Shown here piece after piece: positions 26,525 through 39,739 of a stretch of DNA of 64,000 bases. Origin of the DNA: Apteryx mantelli (taxonomy: Eukaryota > Chordata > Aves > Apterygiformes > Apterygidae); the NCBI RefSeq assembly GCF_036417845.1, contig NC_089994.1, positions 18,742,001 to 18,806,000 on the forward strand. The letters are read 5' to 3'. The notes under the pieces are model-generated. The model made no database searches. It saw only the letters and a list, made by a program, of their open reading frames with translations, and was not told the origin of the DNA. The position numbers and the translations under genes are program-made. Each line of letters begins with the position of its first letter. The stretch's first letter is position 1.

Positions 26525-26663
26525 GTACGGGCCGGGCCCCGGCGCGGCCCCGGCGCTGCCCCGGCGCCGCCCGCCCTTTGCCCCCGAGGCGCCGCGGCGC
26601 GCGCGGCCGCGACTAACGGTCCGAGGGCGCCAGGTGCGGCGCTGAGGGGAGCGCGGCGGCCGC

Positions 26664-26706
26664 GGCCGGGGGGCGGCGGGGGGGGGGGTCGGGGGGGTCC
26701 CGGGGC
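26664..26706 (+). other. G-quadruplex-prone tract just inside intron 1
   Basis: Several runs of five to ten G on the + strand, separated by short spacers, lie about 140-180 bases downstream of the exon 1 donor. The pattern fits G-quadruplex and R-loop formation on the non-template strand near a promoter. This is a structural prediction from base composition only. Confidence 0.5.
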
Positions 26707-26886
26707 GCCCGCGGAGCGAGCGCGGGGGCGCGGAGCGAGCGCGGCTCGGCGCGCTGCCTCTGAGGCGACTCGTGCGGGCGTTTCTCGGTGGCCGGCGGGA
26801 GGCTGCGGAGAGCCGCGCGCGCGGGGATGAAAATCCCGGGGGGGGCTGTTTGCTCCCAGCCGCATCTTTCATCCAGCGGATGGAAA

Positions 26887-26905
26887 AATAAATAAATAAA
26901 TAAAT
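26887..26905 (+). repeat. (AAAT)n tetranucleotide repeat
   Basis: Four to five aaat units mark the abrupt 3' edge of the CpG island in intron 1. Confidence 0.85.
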
Positions 26906-27007
26906 GGGGTGAGCGTCGAGGTGGAAATGGTAGAAGCAAGTTGAATCATTCTCAAAGTGTTGCGTTCCGCAGAGCTGGTCTTGGTGGTGGGTTTTGGGGT
27001 GGGTTTG

Positions 27008-27024
27008 TTTTTTTTTTTTTTTTT
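27008..27024 (+). repeat. Poly(T) tract in proximal intron 1
   Basis: Seventeen consecutive T shortly after a G/T-rich stretch (ggtgggttttggggtgggtt). Confidence 0.85.
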
Positions 27025-27390
27025 GGATGCTTCATGAAATGTGACAGGCGAGCGGTGAGGTGCGGGAAGGGAGGACGGATTCGCCAGATTGATACCCGCC
27101 AGGCAGCGGCTCGCCGGGCCGCAGCAGCGTGCGGCGATGGATGGACGGACGGACGGATGCGGGCCGCGGCCTTGGAGCCAGCCTGCCGCTGCGCAGGGCC
27201 GCCGGTCGCCTGGGCCCGGCACCGGGCGCTGCCCCCACTGCAGCCCTTCGCTGGGGGGTTAGCGGCAAAACCGGGTTCTCTAGGCGGCGGTCCCCAGTTA
27301 TCCGTGCGTGATGAAATGATTCCAGAACTGCCCACTCTTCTTATTTATTCCTGAGCTTAAAAGTAAGCCTTCCCTCTCTATTCACGCCAT

Positions 27391-27407
27391 GTATATATAT
27401 ATATATA
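27391..27407. repeat. (TA)n short tract
   Basis: A 17-base alternating TA tract in the proximal part of intron 1. Confidence 0.85.
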
Positions 27408-28859
27408 AAATGAGGATGTAGCCAGCAAACATCGCGTGCGTTGCCTGTACTGCAAAATACGTGTAGGTAGTTTGCAAGTGTAATGGTGGCCTAGCTGTCT
27501 GCCGCGAGTGAAGGATTACCGAAACCCTCTGCTCGCTCGCTCGCTCGTTTTTCTGGCTTTTTAGTCTCTGAATTCTCAATAGTGGCAGGGGAATGCGAAG
27601 CCTGGAGGCACCGCGGCTGCCAGCGCCGTGCTAATGCCATGATGCTTGCAGAGGCATTGAAACCTCAAAGTTTGGCTGTCGTTTTTGAAGTCCGGTTAAG
27701 GATGGCTTGCTGGGGAGATGAAAGTGACCCTTCTTACTATTATAAGCATTTACACATACTAGGATGTGCTGTATCCATAAAATTTAGCCTGTACTTTTAA
27801 CTCGGACTTACAATATGCTTTACTTAGGACGCTCGTAGCTGCGTTTATCTGTGCTTTGGTTGTGTGTGGTATTTTCCTTCGTGTCGGTGATGTGCAGCGG
27901 TGCTCCCTGTTTGTAATAGTGACATGACACATCTGGGGACAGGACAGTGCTGGAGTGGAGACCGTGATGGGGAGGTTGCTTTTCACGCCGCTGGAAATCC
28001 TGGCAGGGCTGGCAGTTGCAGCGGAGCTCGAAAGCTGCCGCCTGGGTTGACGTCCCCTTGCAGAAGGTGCGGGGCACCAGGCCTGCAGAGCCTGCGGCGT
28101 GTCGCTCTCCTCCTCCAGGATTTGCGTTTCATGGATGTCGGTGGCTCCCGGGTTGCTCTGCGTTCGGCTTCGTGGGCCAGGAGCCTCGCGGGCGCAGCGG
28201 GAGGTTTCCCCAGGAGCGGGAGGAAGGGCCGGTGGTTGCGTTGCTGAAACACCGCCCTCGCGGAGCGGGGCGGGGAAGAGCCTGCTTTGCAAATTATATC
28301 AAATATTAATAATTGCTTGCAATCGCCTGTGGAGCGTCATGCTCTGAAGAAGGTGAGAAGCCGTCAGCGGGGGAGAGATGTGCAGCTGTAGGTGGTGTCG
28401 GAGGGCGGTGGAGCGGGGACGCCGGAGAGGCTCGGCAGAGCGAGAGGAGCCCGAGGCACAAGTGAGAACAGAGACTTACCTAAGCCCAGGACCACAAACG
28501 GCTCTGCAGCGCTTGAAATGACTGAACTTTTCAGTTTTTAACTGAAACCAGGGATTTCCTCATACAGTAGGAAATTGTGACCGTTATTCTGGTGTCAGAT
28601 GTCTTCATGTTGGTTTCTGTTTTTTTTTTTTTTTCTTTTTCTTTGCTTCCAACCCCTCTCATTAAAACAGACAGTGGTGCGTTGGATACGCTTATACATT
28701 GTGTACCACTGGCAAACCAATTCGTCTGAAATTGCATATATCAGCTAGTTAAATGTAGGTGGATACGCAGATATGATGATAGGGTAACAATAAAAAGAAA
28801 AGAAGGAGAGTCTTTCCTTACAGAGCTTTGAATTCACACGCGTTCCCAAGCACTTTCCA

Positions 28860-29040
28860 TGTCCCCGCTGTCGGGCAAGAGCAGGTTCGCGGCGCTGGGA
28901 CGGGGAGCGGGAACGCGCTCGCCGGAGCAGCGCGTCCTCACCTGGAGCGGTGCATCGTTCCCCCCGGCGGGCGGTCGGTGCCGGGGACAACCTCCGCGCT
29001 GCGGCCGTCCTCTGCTGGGAGGACGACCGAGGTTTTGCCA
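28860..29040. other. Short CpG-rich islet in intron 1
   Basis: About 180 bases of CpG-dense sequence lie in AT-rich intron and include gggacggggagcgggaacgc. No exon-like structure was recognised. Confidence 0.45.
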
Positions 29041-30219
29041 CTCTTACTGCAATTTGCCTTTTTGCTAGCGCTGGTACACCTGTTGTCGCAGTTTTATCTT
29101 TCTGAGATAAGACTGACACCAAACGAAGTAAATGAGTTCCCTGTAATGAAAATTTGAGGGGGCTTCCTGTTTATAAGGAAATAACTGCAGTGGAGGCAGA
29201 ATAAATTCCAAGGCTGCAGGCCAAGGCTTAGCAGCAAATAAACCCTGAGGGTGAAGAGTTTATTGGCTGAGGGTCTGATTATTGCTGAATTTACATGAAG
29301 TGTCCTTAGACTCTTTTTGTGCTGAATTGTTAAATATTACAATTTGGAAAGAAAGAGGACAGAAAACACTAATGAAACAAGAGTGCCTAAGGAGCAAGCT
29401 TAGTGTGTTTTTGAAAGACCAAAACAAAACAGCCCTTTCTCCAGCTCCTGTCATCTGCTTTTGCTTCCCTTCTGTTTCCTCCTTTCATTCCAGAGAGCCT
29501 TGCTGAGAAGCAGGAAAGCTGCAGTATTTTTTAATGTTATGCTGTTTCTTGGAAGACTGCTCTGCACATAAATTTGTATGGATGGACAGGAGTAGGACTC
29601 TGACTGGACAGCAGGACTCACAAAGGCAGAATGACCTCCAGAAACAGGGCCTACATTGGGAAGAAGGCATACATATGTTGAAGTATGAACAAACAGGAAA
29701 CCTTAATCTTTTTTCTACAGAATTACTGTCAAATACTTTAGAGATTTGGGAGAAAAGGAGCAAATGAACTGCACTCCTAACTTTTTGGGCTGTTCAGCAG
29801 CCTTTTGAAGTTTTTCCCTTTTCCATGTAAATTTTAATTTCCCTTGCTTTGGTCAAAGGGAATGAGAGAAAAAAAATTATCAGCTTTTTTAATTTGCGAA
29901 CAGCTACTCAGTTCTGAGTAAAGGATTTGCATAATAAAAGCTGAGAAAATAACTGTGCAAGTGGTCCAGGAAATTGGATAACTGGAATCAAAAAAGGTGC
30001 AGGGCTTGCACAGCACTTCCATAGCGCTGGTGTCCTTACGTTGGCCGTAGCTGTTCCCGTCATGATAGTTAACATTAAAAGCTTCCTTACTGTAAACATC
30101 ACGTACGCTTAGGGTGTTTTTGGTGTACAAATGCGAAGGGCATGGTAACAAAACGTAGCATGTGTCTGTCCAGGCTTCTCTTCCCAGTCTCTTGCCACAG
30201 TTGTAGATGTTTCTCATCT

Positions 30220-31200
30220 CATCTTCCCTCCCCAGCCTGATTATTTCAGTAATTACATCTCTTTCACATTAATTCTCTTTTTTTTTTTCCCAACTCTTCT
30301 TCTTGATCTCCTGCCTTCCTCCAAATCCTTCTGCTCGGAGGGAGGAAGCATGTTGTAGTCTCTTAAAATCACGCTTTTGCCGTGACGTTTTTGTTCAGTT
30401 ATCATCCCATCTCCATTTTATCTCTGGAGGTGTTTTCCAGGCTGAAGACCAGCGCAGCGATGCCCCGGCTGCTCCTTGCCTGGGTGGTTCAGGCCGTGAC
30501 GTGCTCTGCGCTCTTGTAGCTCGTGTCCAGGCTCACTTGGTTAAGGCTCTCAGTGCTACGCTGCAGCCTTTCGGAGGCTCGTTGAGTGGAGGAAGGCTGT
30601 TCTTGCTTTTTTCTTTTCTAATTTCATCCTGAGCTCTTTGTGATTTGCTTTTTTTCCTGTTATGGTGCTGAATACTGCTGAAACCCAAGTGCCGTCTCCC
30701 ACTAAGAGTGGTTACTCTGTTTATTCTCTTGGCATTATTATATTCTTTCTCTGAATTTTTTTTAGCTGTTTCTCAGATGCGTCCTTCAGAGACTATTTCT
30801 CGTATCTCTTCAAACTTCTGCAACATCTCTGAGCTAGAGGCTAAAACTGGGTCTCTCCACTGCTGCTTTGACAGTATTTTCTTTGGCTTTGTTAATGCCT
30901 TCTTCTCCTGCTTATTTATTTAGTGTGCTGCCTCAAAGAAAATTATCCTGATGCTCGTCGATGCCATGTTGCTGCTGCCCGCTGCCGTGGTGCCCACGTC
31001 AACCCTCTGCTTGCGCCGCTCCAGGTTCTCCTTTTTCTGCCGCATCCCGCGTCGGATGCCTGTGTGCGGTTTTCAGGGCTCTGCAGGTAGCGCTGAACTC
31101 GTCTCGCTTCTCTCACTATGAAGGTATCAGACGCTCCTCCAGCCGGCTGCCGAGGCCAACGTCGGTCATCCACCTGCTTAATTAAAAACAGGTGCTCCTG
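30220..31200 (+). mobile_element. Possible old LINE (L2/CR1-clade) relic, pyrimidine-rich
   Basis: This stretch is strikingly pyrimidine-rich on the + strand and contains blocks recalling the 3' coding part of old vertebrate LINEs, for example atctcttcaaacttctgcaa, catctctgagctagaggcta and gcgccgctccaggttctcc. No frame stays open throughout. It may also be simple compositional bias. Confidence 0.4.
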
Positions 31201-33518
31201 ACCGCTCTCCGGGCCTCTGATCCCTCTCCCGACGGCTCCTCCTTCGGCTCCCTCGCTAGAACCTTGTTTTGCCTACAGAATCGGGCAACGATCAGTCTGT
31301 CCATGCTGGATGTGGGGATGCTGCCGGCGGGTTCGCTGTTGTTTCCTGTCTGTCCGTCCGTCTCTGTCCGTTTGCACCCTCGTTGTAGCTGGTGAGCGCG
31401 GGCCGGGGGGTGTCTGGGCCGTGTTTGCGCTGCGCTGCCCGGTGGGGTCTTCGCAGCGACGAAGGTTGCTAATAGCAAAACCCCTGCTTTGTTTGCGGTT
31501 TGTTTAGAGAATATAGTGGTTCCAGGAAGCCTTGTGCTTTGCTGTACTTCTTCCTCATTATGTGAATGTAAATAGCAAAAACCTCCAAAAACGCTGTTTC
31601 AGAAGACATTAGGCCCAGATTTTGCAAAGGTTTATGCATTTACTGAACTTTACACAAAATAGTGCTATTGAATGCAAAATTAAACATGAGATTATGTGGA
31701 GGATTAAGGATCTAAAGGCTAATTCTGGTGAATTTGTGTCGCAATAACTTTGTTTGTGTTGTTATTTTATTGAAACTTGTTCCATCTGCTGCTTATATCA
31801 ATAATGATTGTAATTTATTTTAACATAACTTCTTGTTGTATCATGAACTCTCCTTAAAGCAGTAGTGGATCCATTGACCCCTATTTAATGTAAGTTTGGT
31901 TCTCTAGAATTTTAAAACAGTTCAGGTCATTGTTTAATGTTTATGTTTTTTAGTGTAAAATGAGTTTTGTTTTTTTTTCTTGGTGTTTGTATATAATTTT
32001 CAGTTACTTATTAAACGCTCAAAATTTGAAGCTGGAGTCAGAAATTAAAAATAGTATTCTGTACACCTGAACTGTTCAAAATAGTTTCACCCACTTGTAA
32101 TTTGTTAAACTACAGAAGGAAAAAGGATTCTAAATTTAATAGCTTTATATTTCAGCTATAAACTAATTTATTATTTTGCAACTATACTATATGCCACTGT
32201 TTGAATTGAACATTTAAGCAAGAAAGGAAAGGAAATTTTGTGAAAGTTAAAGATCTCTGAATATGTAATGTATACGAGACAGAGGTATCCTGAGACGTAG
32301 GCCCAGCTTTGTTTATTCTTCGGTAGGTGTGTACCTGAGGCCGTGGTAGAGATTTGTGCTTTTCAAGGTCAGAGTGTCCCAGTTAAACTCTTCGTTCGTT
32401 TGGGGTTTTCCTGAAACTGATGGTTAACTACTTAAATTGATGCATTCCATGTTGCTGTGCTGTCTAAAGCCTCATACAGGTGCAACTAATATTTCTGAAG
32501 TGGTGAATGCTGTCTCATTTCAGTAAGATGGCAGAGCATCTGCCCTATTTTCAGGTGCTAAAAATACCTGTGAGAGTGCGAGAGTGCCCCCGCAAGTGAT
32601 ACTGCTCCTCTGCCGCTCAGCAGGTACCGCAGAGCGGGTGCAGCGTGGACGCTCGATGCTTTCCGCTTGCTCGTTATGCCTGGGTCATATCCCAGCTTGT
32701 CCCGGTATTTTTCCCTCCTTACTTTCTTAAGATATTAAATTATTGCCAATCATGGTGAAGAAAGATGTTGTTCATTTAGTTTAGCGCAATTCAAAGTAAT
32801 GTATATATTTCAGAGATCAGCTTATACATTCAAAAAACGATGAAGTGTGTAGACTGAAGCTTATCTTTTAGTTTATATGGCTTGGGTGAAAAGGCATGCT
32901 GGAATCGTCATATGGTAACCATTTGAGGAGGGGGAAAAATAATGTGTTTTGCTGAACTGGCATTGCAAGGAAGACTGAACATTTGTGGTTTTGTAGTGGA
33001 ATGGCTTAATCCTGGCTCAGAGTGAGTATAGATGACAGGACAGTTAAAAACTCGGTTTTGTTAGCTTTAGAAATTCAGCCTCCTTCTAACTTTGCTCTTA
33101 GTAGAAGTGTTGGTGGAGAAGGTAGTAAAAAGATAGCTTTCTCGAAATAGTCTATGTGGGGAAAGCTGGGGATGCTGACAAAGCATATTCACTTTTTATC
33201 TGGATTTGGCTTTGGACTGTAACGCTTTCTTAATGGGGAAAAAGTGTGCTTCAGAGTGGGGATGAGCTCTCACATCGTAGAAGCCTGTGCAGAAAGGCCT
33301 CGCTGCACATCCTGCCCCTGCCGGTGGGACCAGCTGGGTGTCAGCTCCCATGGGAATTCACATCACTGTTACAGCTACAGTGTCTGATATCTTAGTAAAA
33401 GACAGGGCCTTGCTCTGTTGGGCAATACAGAAATGCATGGGAAGAAAAAGATCCTCTTGCAAAGTGCTTGCAGCTTTGGTGGACAAGAAATCAGTGTTTA
33501 AAAGAAGGGCACTATTTT

Positions 33519-33523
33519 TTATA

Positions 33524-33554
<31 letters not shown>

Positions 33555-33555
33555 T
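33519..33555. repeat. (AT)n microsatellite
   Basis: Alternating AT runs for about 36 bases with one interruption (tacata). Confidence 0.9.
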
Positions 33556-34576
33556 TGTTTTTATTTATGTTTTATAGATCCAATAGCTAAACCAATAAGA
33601 AAATAAGTGATGTATCCTTGTTCGTGCATGGCATGTCTGGCAGACGTAGGAATCGCAACTTGAATTTCTAAGTTTCAGATGAATGGTGGAGGCCCTGGAC
33701 TGTCTTACTCTGCAGCATGCAATACTGGAGTCTCTCTGGGCCCAGAAAAGCATGATCTGGCCTTAAGAGACAAGTTCCAATTAGTGCTCCTGTCTGGAAG
33801 TTAAAAGGCTGAAGCTTATGTTTTTAAACATAGACCTTCCCTGGGGTATTGCTACCTTAATTAAGAATAAAGGTAAATCCCAAGCATGAGGACGAGCTGG
33901 GAAGAGATCAGTGTTCAGTCTTCTGTTACTGTGCTGAAAACAGAGGGACATTTATAGAATCTTTTTTCCAAAAATGTCCCTATAACATGATCCTGTGTTC
34001 TCGGTGTAATACATGTGTATGATGCTGTGCTTAGGCTGGGCAGGCTGCTGGTGCCCCTGCGCCGTCGGGAACGGGCTGGAAGTGCGGCGTGGAGGGAGCT
34101 AACCTGGTGTGCCGCACGCTGCGCAAGCTGGGTATTGCTAGTGAGAAAGAGGTGTAGGCGGGTCTGTTTTTCAGTGTAATTAACGAACGTGATAGGTATA
34201 ATTATTTTCCAGTGTCTGGGACCTTCCAGTATGAGATGCTTTCAACAAAACCCTGGAACTACGACGTCAGGAAATGAACGTATACAGCTCTGGGTTCTGT
34301 CCTGGTGAAATCATGTGGAATGGTCTGCTTTAATCTTCTTATCAATAATAACGTTGCTTTTTGTAATTGATAAAATTAGAAGAAAGCCGATGAGAAGCAG
34401 TCAGGTGCAGGTGCATAAACTGAATCACGTAATTTAATTGAACGAAACTGACATAAAAGCAGCAGTTTCTAGCTTTAGAAAATACAGCTGTTTTCCACAT
34501 AAAGAGCTTTACCCCACGCTTAATAGTTTCCCCAAGAAAATTGTTCCCATACTGAATAAACACATAGGCCTTGCAT

Positions 34577-34595
34577 AAATAAATAAATAAATAAA
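34577..34595 (+). repeat. (AAAT)n tetranucleotide repeat
   Basis: Four to five aaat units in intron 1. It could be the tail of an old retroposon, but no body is recognisable next to it. Confidence 0.85.
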
Positions 34596-35584
34596 TTCTG
34601 GGAGCGTTGGGAGAAACTGCTTCCGTATAGCAGCTCCACAGTCCTCCTCCAGGGATGCAGGAATTTGTCCTGTCAGCATGCATCATGTCCTGTTGCGAAA
34701 GAAACTGGGGAGAGGACAGATCTTTCGGGATCTGGTGGAGAGCTCCACAAATCAAAGCATTAATGAAACGCTAGCAGAAATGTAGTAAAGTTGATGCTGC
34801 TCGTATGTGATGCGCCGCAGAAGATAAGCGCCAGCTGGCAAATCATCAGCCACCTTTGGACCTGTCTGGCCTCTCGCGTTGCCTTGGGTGCTGCTCTGGA
34901 GATGGATGGGTGTTCGTTACCCGGGAGGAGCCGCTGCCTCTGCCCGAGATGCAGATAGGGAAAGAGCTCCCAGCGCTGCTGCTTCCTCCCAGGAAATTGA
35001 AAAGCCTGGGGAAATCCAATGAAGCGCTGGTGCTGCGGCCCTTGCAGGGCAACACCCCTTCTGCAGGGGCTGAGAGCAGCCTCCGTGGGGGCAGCCCTCT
35101 GGGTGCTGCCTGCCTGCTCTTCTCTTCACTGCCGTTCGCTCTTTAAGAAGCGAGGGCAAGCTCTGCGAAATGCAAGTTTTGCTTAAACTGAACTCTAACT
35201 GAAAAGGAGGCAAACGAAAACATTGATGGGAGCTTTACTCTGGAGGTCTGAAGAGCCTTATGAGACAAGCCTAGCTGCAAACGTAAGCCAGTCTGCTCAG
35301 CGGGAATTCGATTTGAGCCGCTCGGGGTTGCTGGGGCTGGCGGTCGGGCCCCACGGGCTCTTCCCCGCTCGCTTGGTGCCAACCCGCCGCGGCATGCGGT
35401 AAGTCGCCCGCGTCTCGCGCACTCGGTGCCAATTGCCCTGGTGCCTGGTACGTGCCTCTCCGGGGATCGCCCCTGTGGGATCTTGCCCATTTTTCTGCAG
35501 GCCTCCTCACATCTTTAAAAAAAAAAATTCCTACTTTTCTAATATTTTGCTTTCCTTCACTGGTAAAGCTTCCTAGATGTCTCC

Positions 35585-36010
35585 TCAATACCTTGTAGTT
35601 ACAGATTCGTTGTGCCAGACTTTTCAGGCTGTCCGAGCTTTCCACTCCTCTCTCTCCCCCATCCATTCTGCAGTTATTTGCTGCTCCTTCCTTTCGCCAG
35701 CTTCATCCTGCTGGTGCTGCTTTCTTCTGTGTGGTCTCCGAGGTGGTCTACCTCGTCACTTCTGTCACTCTTTCCTTGTCTTCAGCATTGCAGCTCTATT
35801 GGCGCCGTTTCCCAGCCCTTGGTATGTTGGAAGGATGTCTGAGTTCATGCTTCCGAGATAATCCTCCTTTCTGAGCCTTCTCAATGCTTTCTGTTTTCTT
35901 AAACCTCCAGGCTGGTTCCCTAAATCTTCTCCTTCAAACTCTGTTTTTACGTTTAAATTATTCTGTGTCTCTGTGCATTGGTTCCCCCCCCTTTTTACCC
36001 CAGATTTTCC
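35585..36010 (+). mobile_element. Possible old LINE relic, pyrimidine-rich
   Basis: The region is C/T-rich in the same way as 30.2-31.2 kb, with blocks such as ccatccattctgcagttatt and tgctgctccttcctttcgcc. The + frames keep 94- and 76-codon open stretches, but the peptides are Ser/Leu/Phe-rich as expected from pyrimidine bias. Low-confidence assignment. Confidence 0.3.
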
Positions 36011-37774
36011 CAATTGTCATTCCTAATTGTTCTGTTTGTCAATTTTTAGTGTTCCTTTCTTCACATTGCCCTTATTTTTGGAATCTTAGAATTAATTTCA
36101 AGTTTAAAACGCACAGCGAAGAGCAAAAAATCAGTGAAGTCAGTTTTACACTTTTATTTTGCTTTAAGATACTTGCTGCTGCAGTGTTTTGGATGCAAGG
36201 CTACAGAGGGATGCTTATTTGTTTAAAGAGGATTGTTTCCTCCAGAATAAAAAAAAAAAAAACATGGGAACATTTCTGTTAGTTTTAACTTTTGTTTAAA
36301 AAAGTTCTGAGAATCTAACTTTAGGACAGATATTTCTTGACAGTTTGCATTTTTATGACATTTGCATGACTAAACCTTTAAAAGACTTTTTATAAGAAAT
36401 AGTCACTATAGCCAGAATATGTGCCATTCTGCCATTTTTCTGAATTGTATTGTGTTGACTCTATTATGCTTTTAGTTTGAAGTCCTTAGAGGCAGGATCT
36501 TTGGTGCAATTTTAGCAACTTTATGATGGATTTGGATAGTGCAGGTAAACATTTAAGTCTCTGTAAAATTGCATGCTGAGATTGAAGAAAACAAACCCAA
36601 AACTCGAGTGTAGTGTGTTTCAGTGCTTCAGTCGATGTTGGCCTTCTTAGTTCTTGGTTTCTCAATTATTGTTTGTATTTGTATAGTAGTTTTCAAGAAT
36701 ATTCAAGGTGCACCAATAATCTTCTCTTTCTGTATCTATAGAATGTTTAGAACAACCTTACTTGTTTAAAAAAAACATGATTGAATGACTTATTTGCAGC
36801 ATGAGTGAAGAAATGTGATTTCCCCCCCGCCCTTGTAATTTCTCAGTAGCAGCATTGTGGTGGAAGGGCAAGTCCTTGACATTGCAATTCAGGGTAATTA
36901 TTCCTGAAAAATTCATGTGCTTAGAAGCTTTTATATTAGTTTCAGGTTTCAGCAATGATAATGCAAATGATACTCAAGGAACATGAGGGCAGTGCATATA
37001 TTGAAATCATGGCTACATGGCTAGTGCTTTTGGCTCCCTTGTCATAAACTTTCTCCATTAATGTTATTTGCATAAGTGAAGCTGCCTGGTCTCTGAGATC
37101 AGATACGCACATCAGAGGGGGTTGTGGGAAGTGTTGCTATGCTTTAATCCCTTACATTGCAAGCAGGGTTCTTGGCTAAAAAGTTATATTAATCATCCTT
37201 GACACTGATAAGAGCATTAGTTCACTGCAGTTTAAATGGTTTAGGAGAAATATGCTTAGCATAAATTTTAAAAACTAGAGGGTATGTGAAGATAGAAAAT
37301 GGGACAGAAATGGGGAAAGTTGGGACAGAAGATGGCAGAGCCCTGTTCTTGTCCTCTGCAACATGTAGCGCAAGCTTAGCTTCGGTTCACTGCCTCGGTG
37401 CTCACCGTAGGTATAGGTATGCATGCAATATGTATGGGAACGTACAGTGTTTATCCGGGGAAATGTAACAGTTTAGTTTCACTCGTAGCAGTTTTATTTA
37501 CCAGCTGATGAGAATAAAAGTAAAATGAAGGGGTACACTGATTAATTTAGTACTAGTGTTCGCTTTGATTTTTCTATTAAAATAACTAAGTTAATTGGAT
37601 ATTGCATTGCTGTCAGAGTTATTCTAGTAATATAGGATGCTCAGAAGTAACAGAATAAAAGGAACATATATATTTTTTCCATGTTTGGGTATGCTGTTAT
37701 TTCAGTGGTGTCCAAAAACGTCTCCCCCCCACCTCCTTTTTTTCCCCCCAATTAGGGAAGTTTACAAATAACAG

Positions 37775-37830
37775 ATAAATAGATGAGACTAGATGATCTG
37801 ATGGTCCTTTCTGGCTTTATACTCTGTTAA
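37775..37830 (+). mobile_element. CR1 3'-end fragment
   Basis: The sequence gactagatgatctgatggtc followed by ctttctggctttatactctg matches the classic sauropsid CR1 3' end, in which gactagatgacctaatggtc is followed by ccttctggccttaaagtcta. Only about 50 bases are recognisable. Confidence 0.7.
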
Positions 37831-38984
37831 TTTACTTTGCCCTTTGCATTGCTTGAGCAAAAGTCACTGTGTAAAATCTCTTGAAGTCTCTAAGAACAAA
37901 ATCATTTGGAGAAGCATTAACTTTTGCTGAACTTTGAACTAGATAAAAGATGGAGTGGAAACAAAATGAAACGCACTGAACATTTCTGGTGTAGCCTCTA
38001 TTTCTTTTTTGCCCCCTATCTGAGAGGGAGGCTAGTTCTTTTGTGCATTGGTTGCATCTAGTGTCTGCCCTTTGCTTTCGCCCCCAAGCCGAGCGTTCGG
38101 CAGACCTGGGGTTGCGATCCAGTGACTCGTTGCAGTTCACAGTCTCATTCAAGGGGAGTCGTGGTCTCCTGTCCAGCTGGAGAGGTGCTTCTTGCCAGTG
38201 ATGAATATATGACAAGAAAATAATGGAATAAATAGAAATATGTGTGCCTGGTTAGTACTGATTCTAACAGACTGGGACCTGCTCTCTGTATCAGGAAAAG
38301 TTTCTTTTCTTCTCCCTCTTGTCTTGTCATGTATCTTTTTTCTTTCCTACTCTGCAAAAACTTGGCAGAAAAATACTTCTAAGGAGAAGCTGTATCACTA
38401 ATGACATATTGGTAGTATTATACTTTTGACTTTCAGATTTTCTTGTCATTTGAAATTAAATCTTGGAGGATTTGGGCTGTAAGCAAGCTCAGGTTTTTGT
38501 TAGTTTTCTAAGTTAAACTGGCGTTTGTGCAGAACGAGAAAGCACAGAAGAGAGTAGAAATGAAAGCTGGGTGGGATGAGGGGACCTCTTAAGGACAGTG
38601 AGGAAAGCAAGATGAGAATAATATCAGATCTATTTGAAAAAGAGAAATAGGTTTTGATCAAGAAAAAGAAGGAAGAGGAGAAAGCAGACAAGAAGAAATG
38701 GGAAGTGGCTACCCAGCATAGGAGGGGAGGCGTGGAAGTGCTGCGAGTGGAAGGTGTGAGAGGTGGTGCAAAGGGTTGATGTTCAGAGGCAGCGGTAGCT
38801 TAGTTCCTTTCCGATTATCTAGCATTTTCCTGAAGTAAATATTAGCGTTTGAGTAGTTCTTTTGCATGCCATCAGCAATCAGGACCTTCGTGTGCTGGGT
38901 ACAGGACACGCAGGTGGCAGAAAGACGATGCTTGCCCTGAAGAATTCGCGTTCTGAACTCACAAAGGACAGAAAAAAGGAAAAT

Positions 38985-39100
38985 ATTGCTTTATTTTACA
39001 GACTGGGGAACTGGGGTAGATAACACCTCTGACTTGCCCAAGATGGTGCAGGAAGTGTTGCTAGAGTTAAATACCGAACCCAGCTCTCCTCAGGCCGGTA
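38985..39100 (-). mobile_element. MIR-type SINE relic, reverse orientation
   Basis: Reading the + strand gives ttttacagactggggaactg, then gacttgcccaagatggtgca, then gaacccagctctcc. This is the reverse complement of the MIR core (ttttacagatgaggaaactg, acttgcccaaggtcacaca, gaacccaggtct). The block order is intact and divergence is high. Confidence 0.8.
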
Positions 39101-39739
39101 TCTGCAAAGCTGCCATTTCATTCTTGTTTTGTTTTTCTGTTCTCCTTTTTCCGTTTCGGCTTGTCAGTGAATATATGACTGAGTATAACTGTGCATTTTT
39201 AATGCATTTGTGATCCTTTAATGCTGGCAATAACGCCAAGCAATCAAACCACATCATTTGATTTTTTTCAAGCTCTGGTGTGCATGTGTGCATCTATACA
39301 ATAAATAATAGCCCACAAACCTGAACTCTTTATGAAAAAATAATGTTCTTCTATCATAAATAATTAAACTCCTTTAAGACACAGTAATAGTAAGGCCATC
39401 AGTAAGTAGCTGTTTGATCTAGTTCCAATAGTAGCAGTATATATGTATCTGTGTACATACCATCAAATCTTTTTTTACCCTTTCTATTTCCTAGGTGAGA
39501 GATGCTTTCAAGACAGCTACTGTATAATTCAGTATAAAAAATCCGCTGGGACAAAATCCATGCGTCTTTGAAATTAATAGCAAAACTTTTAGGAAATGTC
39601 AAGACGACTATGGTTTGTCTCAGTCTCCTCCATAACTTTCAGTTTCTGGATAATCCGGCATTCGCTGCTGTCATGTCCTGGACTGTCTCTACAGCCTTAG
39701 GCCACTGCTGCGACTGCAGGCTCATGCTAAGGCACTGGC

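Larger units (their letters stand above)
25590..26880 (+). promoter_or_regulatory. GRK3: CpG island promoter, 5' UTR and first exon of GRK3
   Basis: This block of roughly 1.3 kb is extremely GC-rich and dense in CpG, in sharp contrast to flanks near 40-45% GC. It spans the region upstream of the start codon, coding exon 1 and the first few hundred bases of intron 1, as expected for a broad TATA-less CpG-island promoter. It contains GCC/GGC trinucleotide runs near 25605-25621 and 25971-25990, CTCCGG repeats near 26042-26058, G runs of 8-10 bases and GC boxes. No TATA box stands out. The start site cannot be placed from sequence, so the 5' UTR boundary is unknown. Long open frames on both strands here reflect lack of AT-rich stop codons, not coding. 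Confidence 0.9.
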
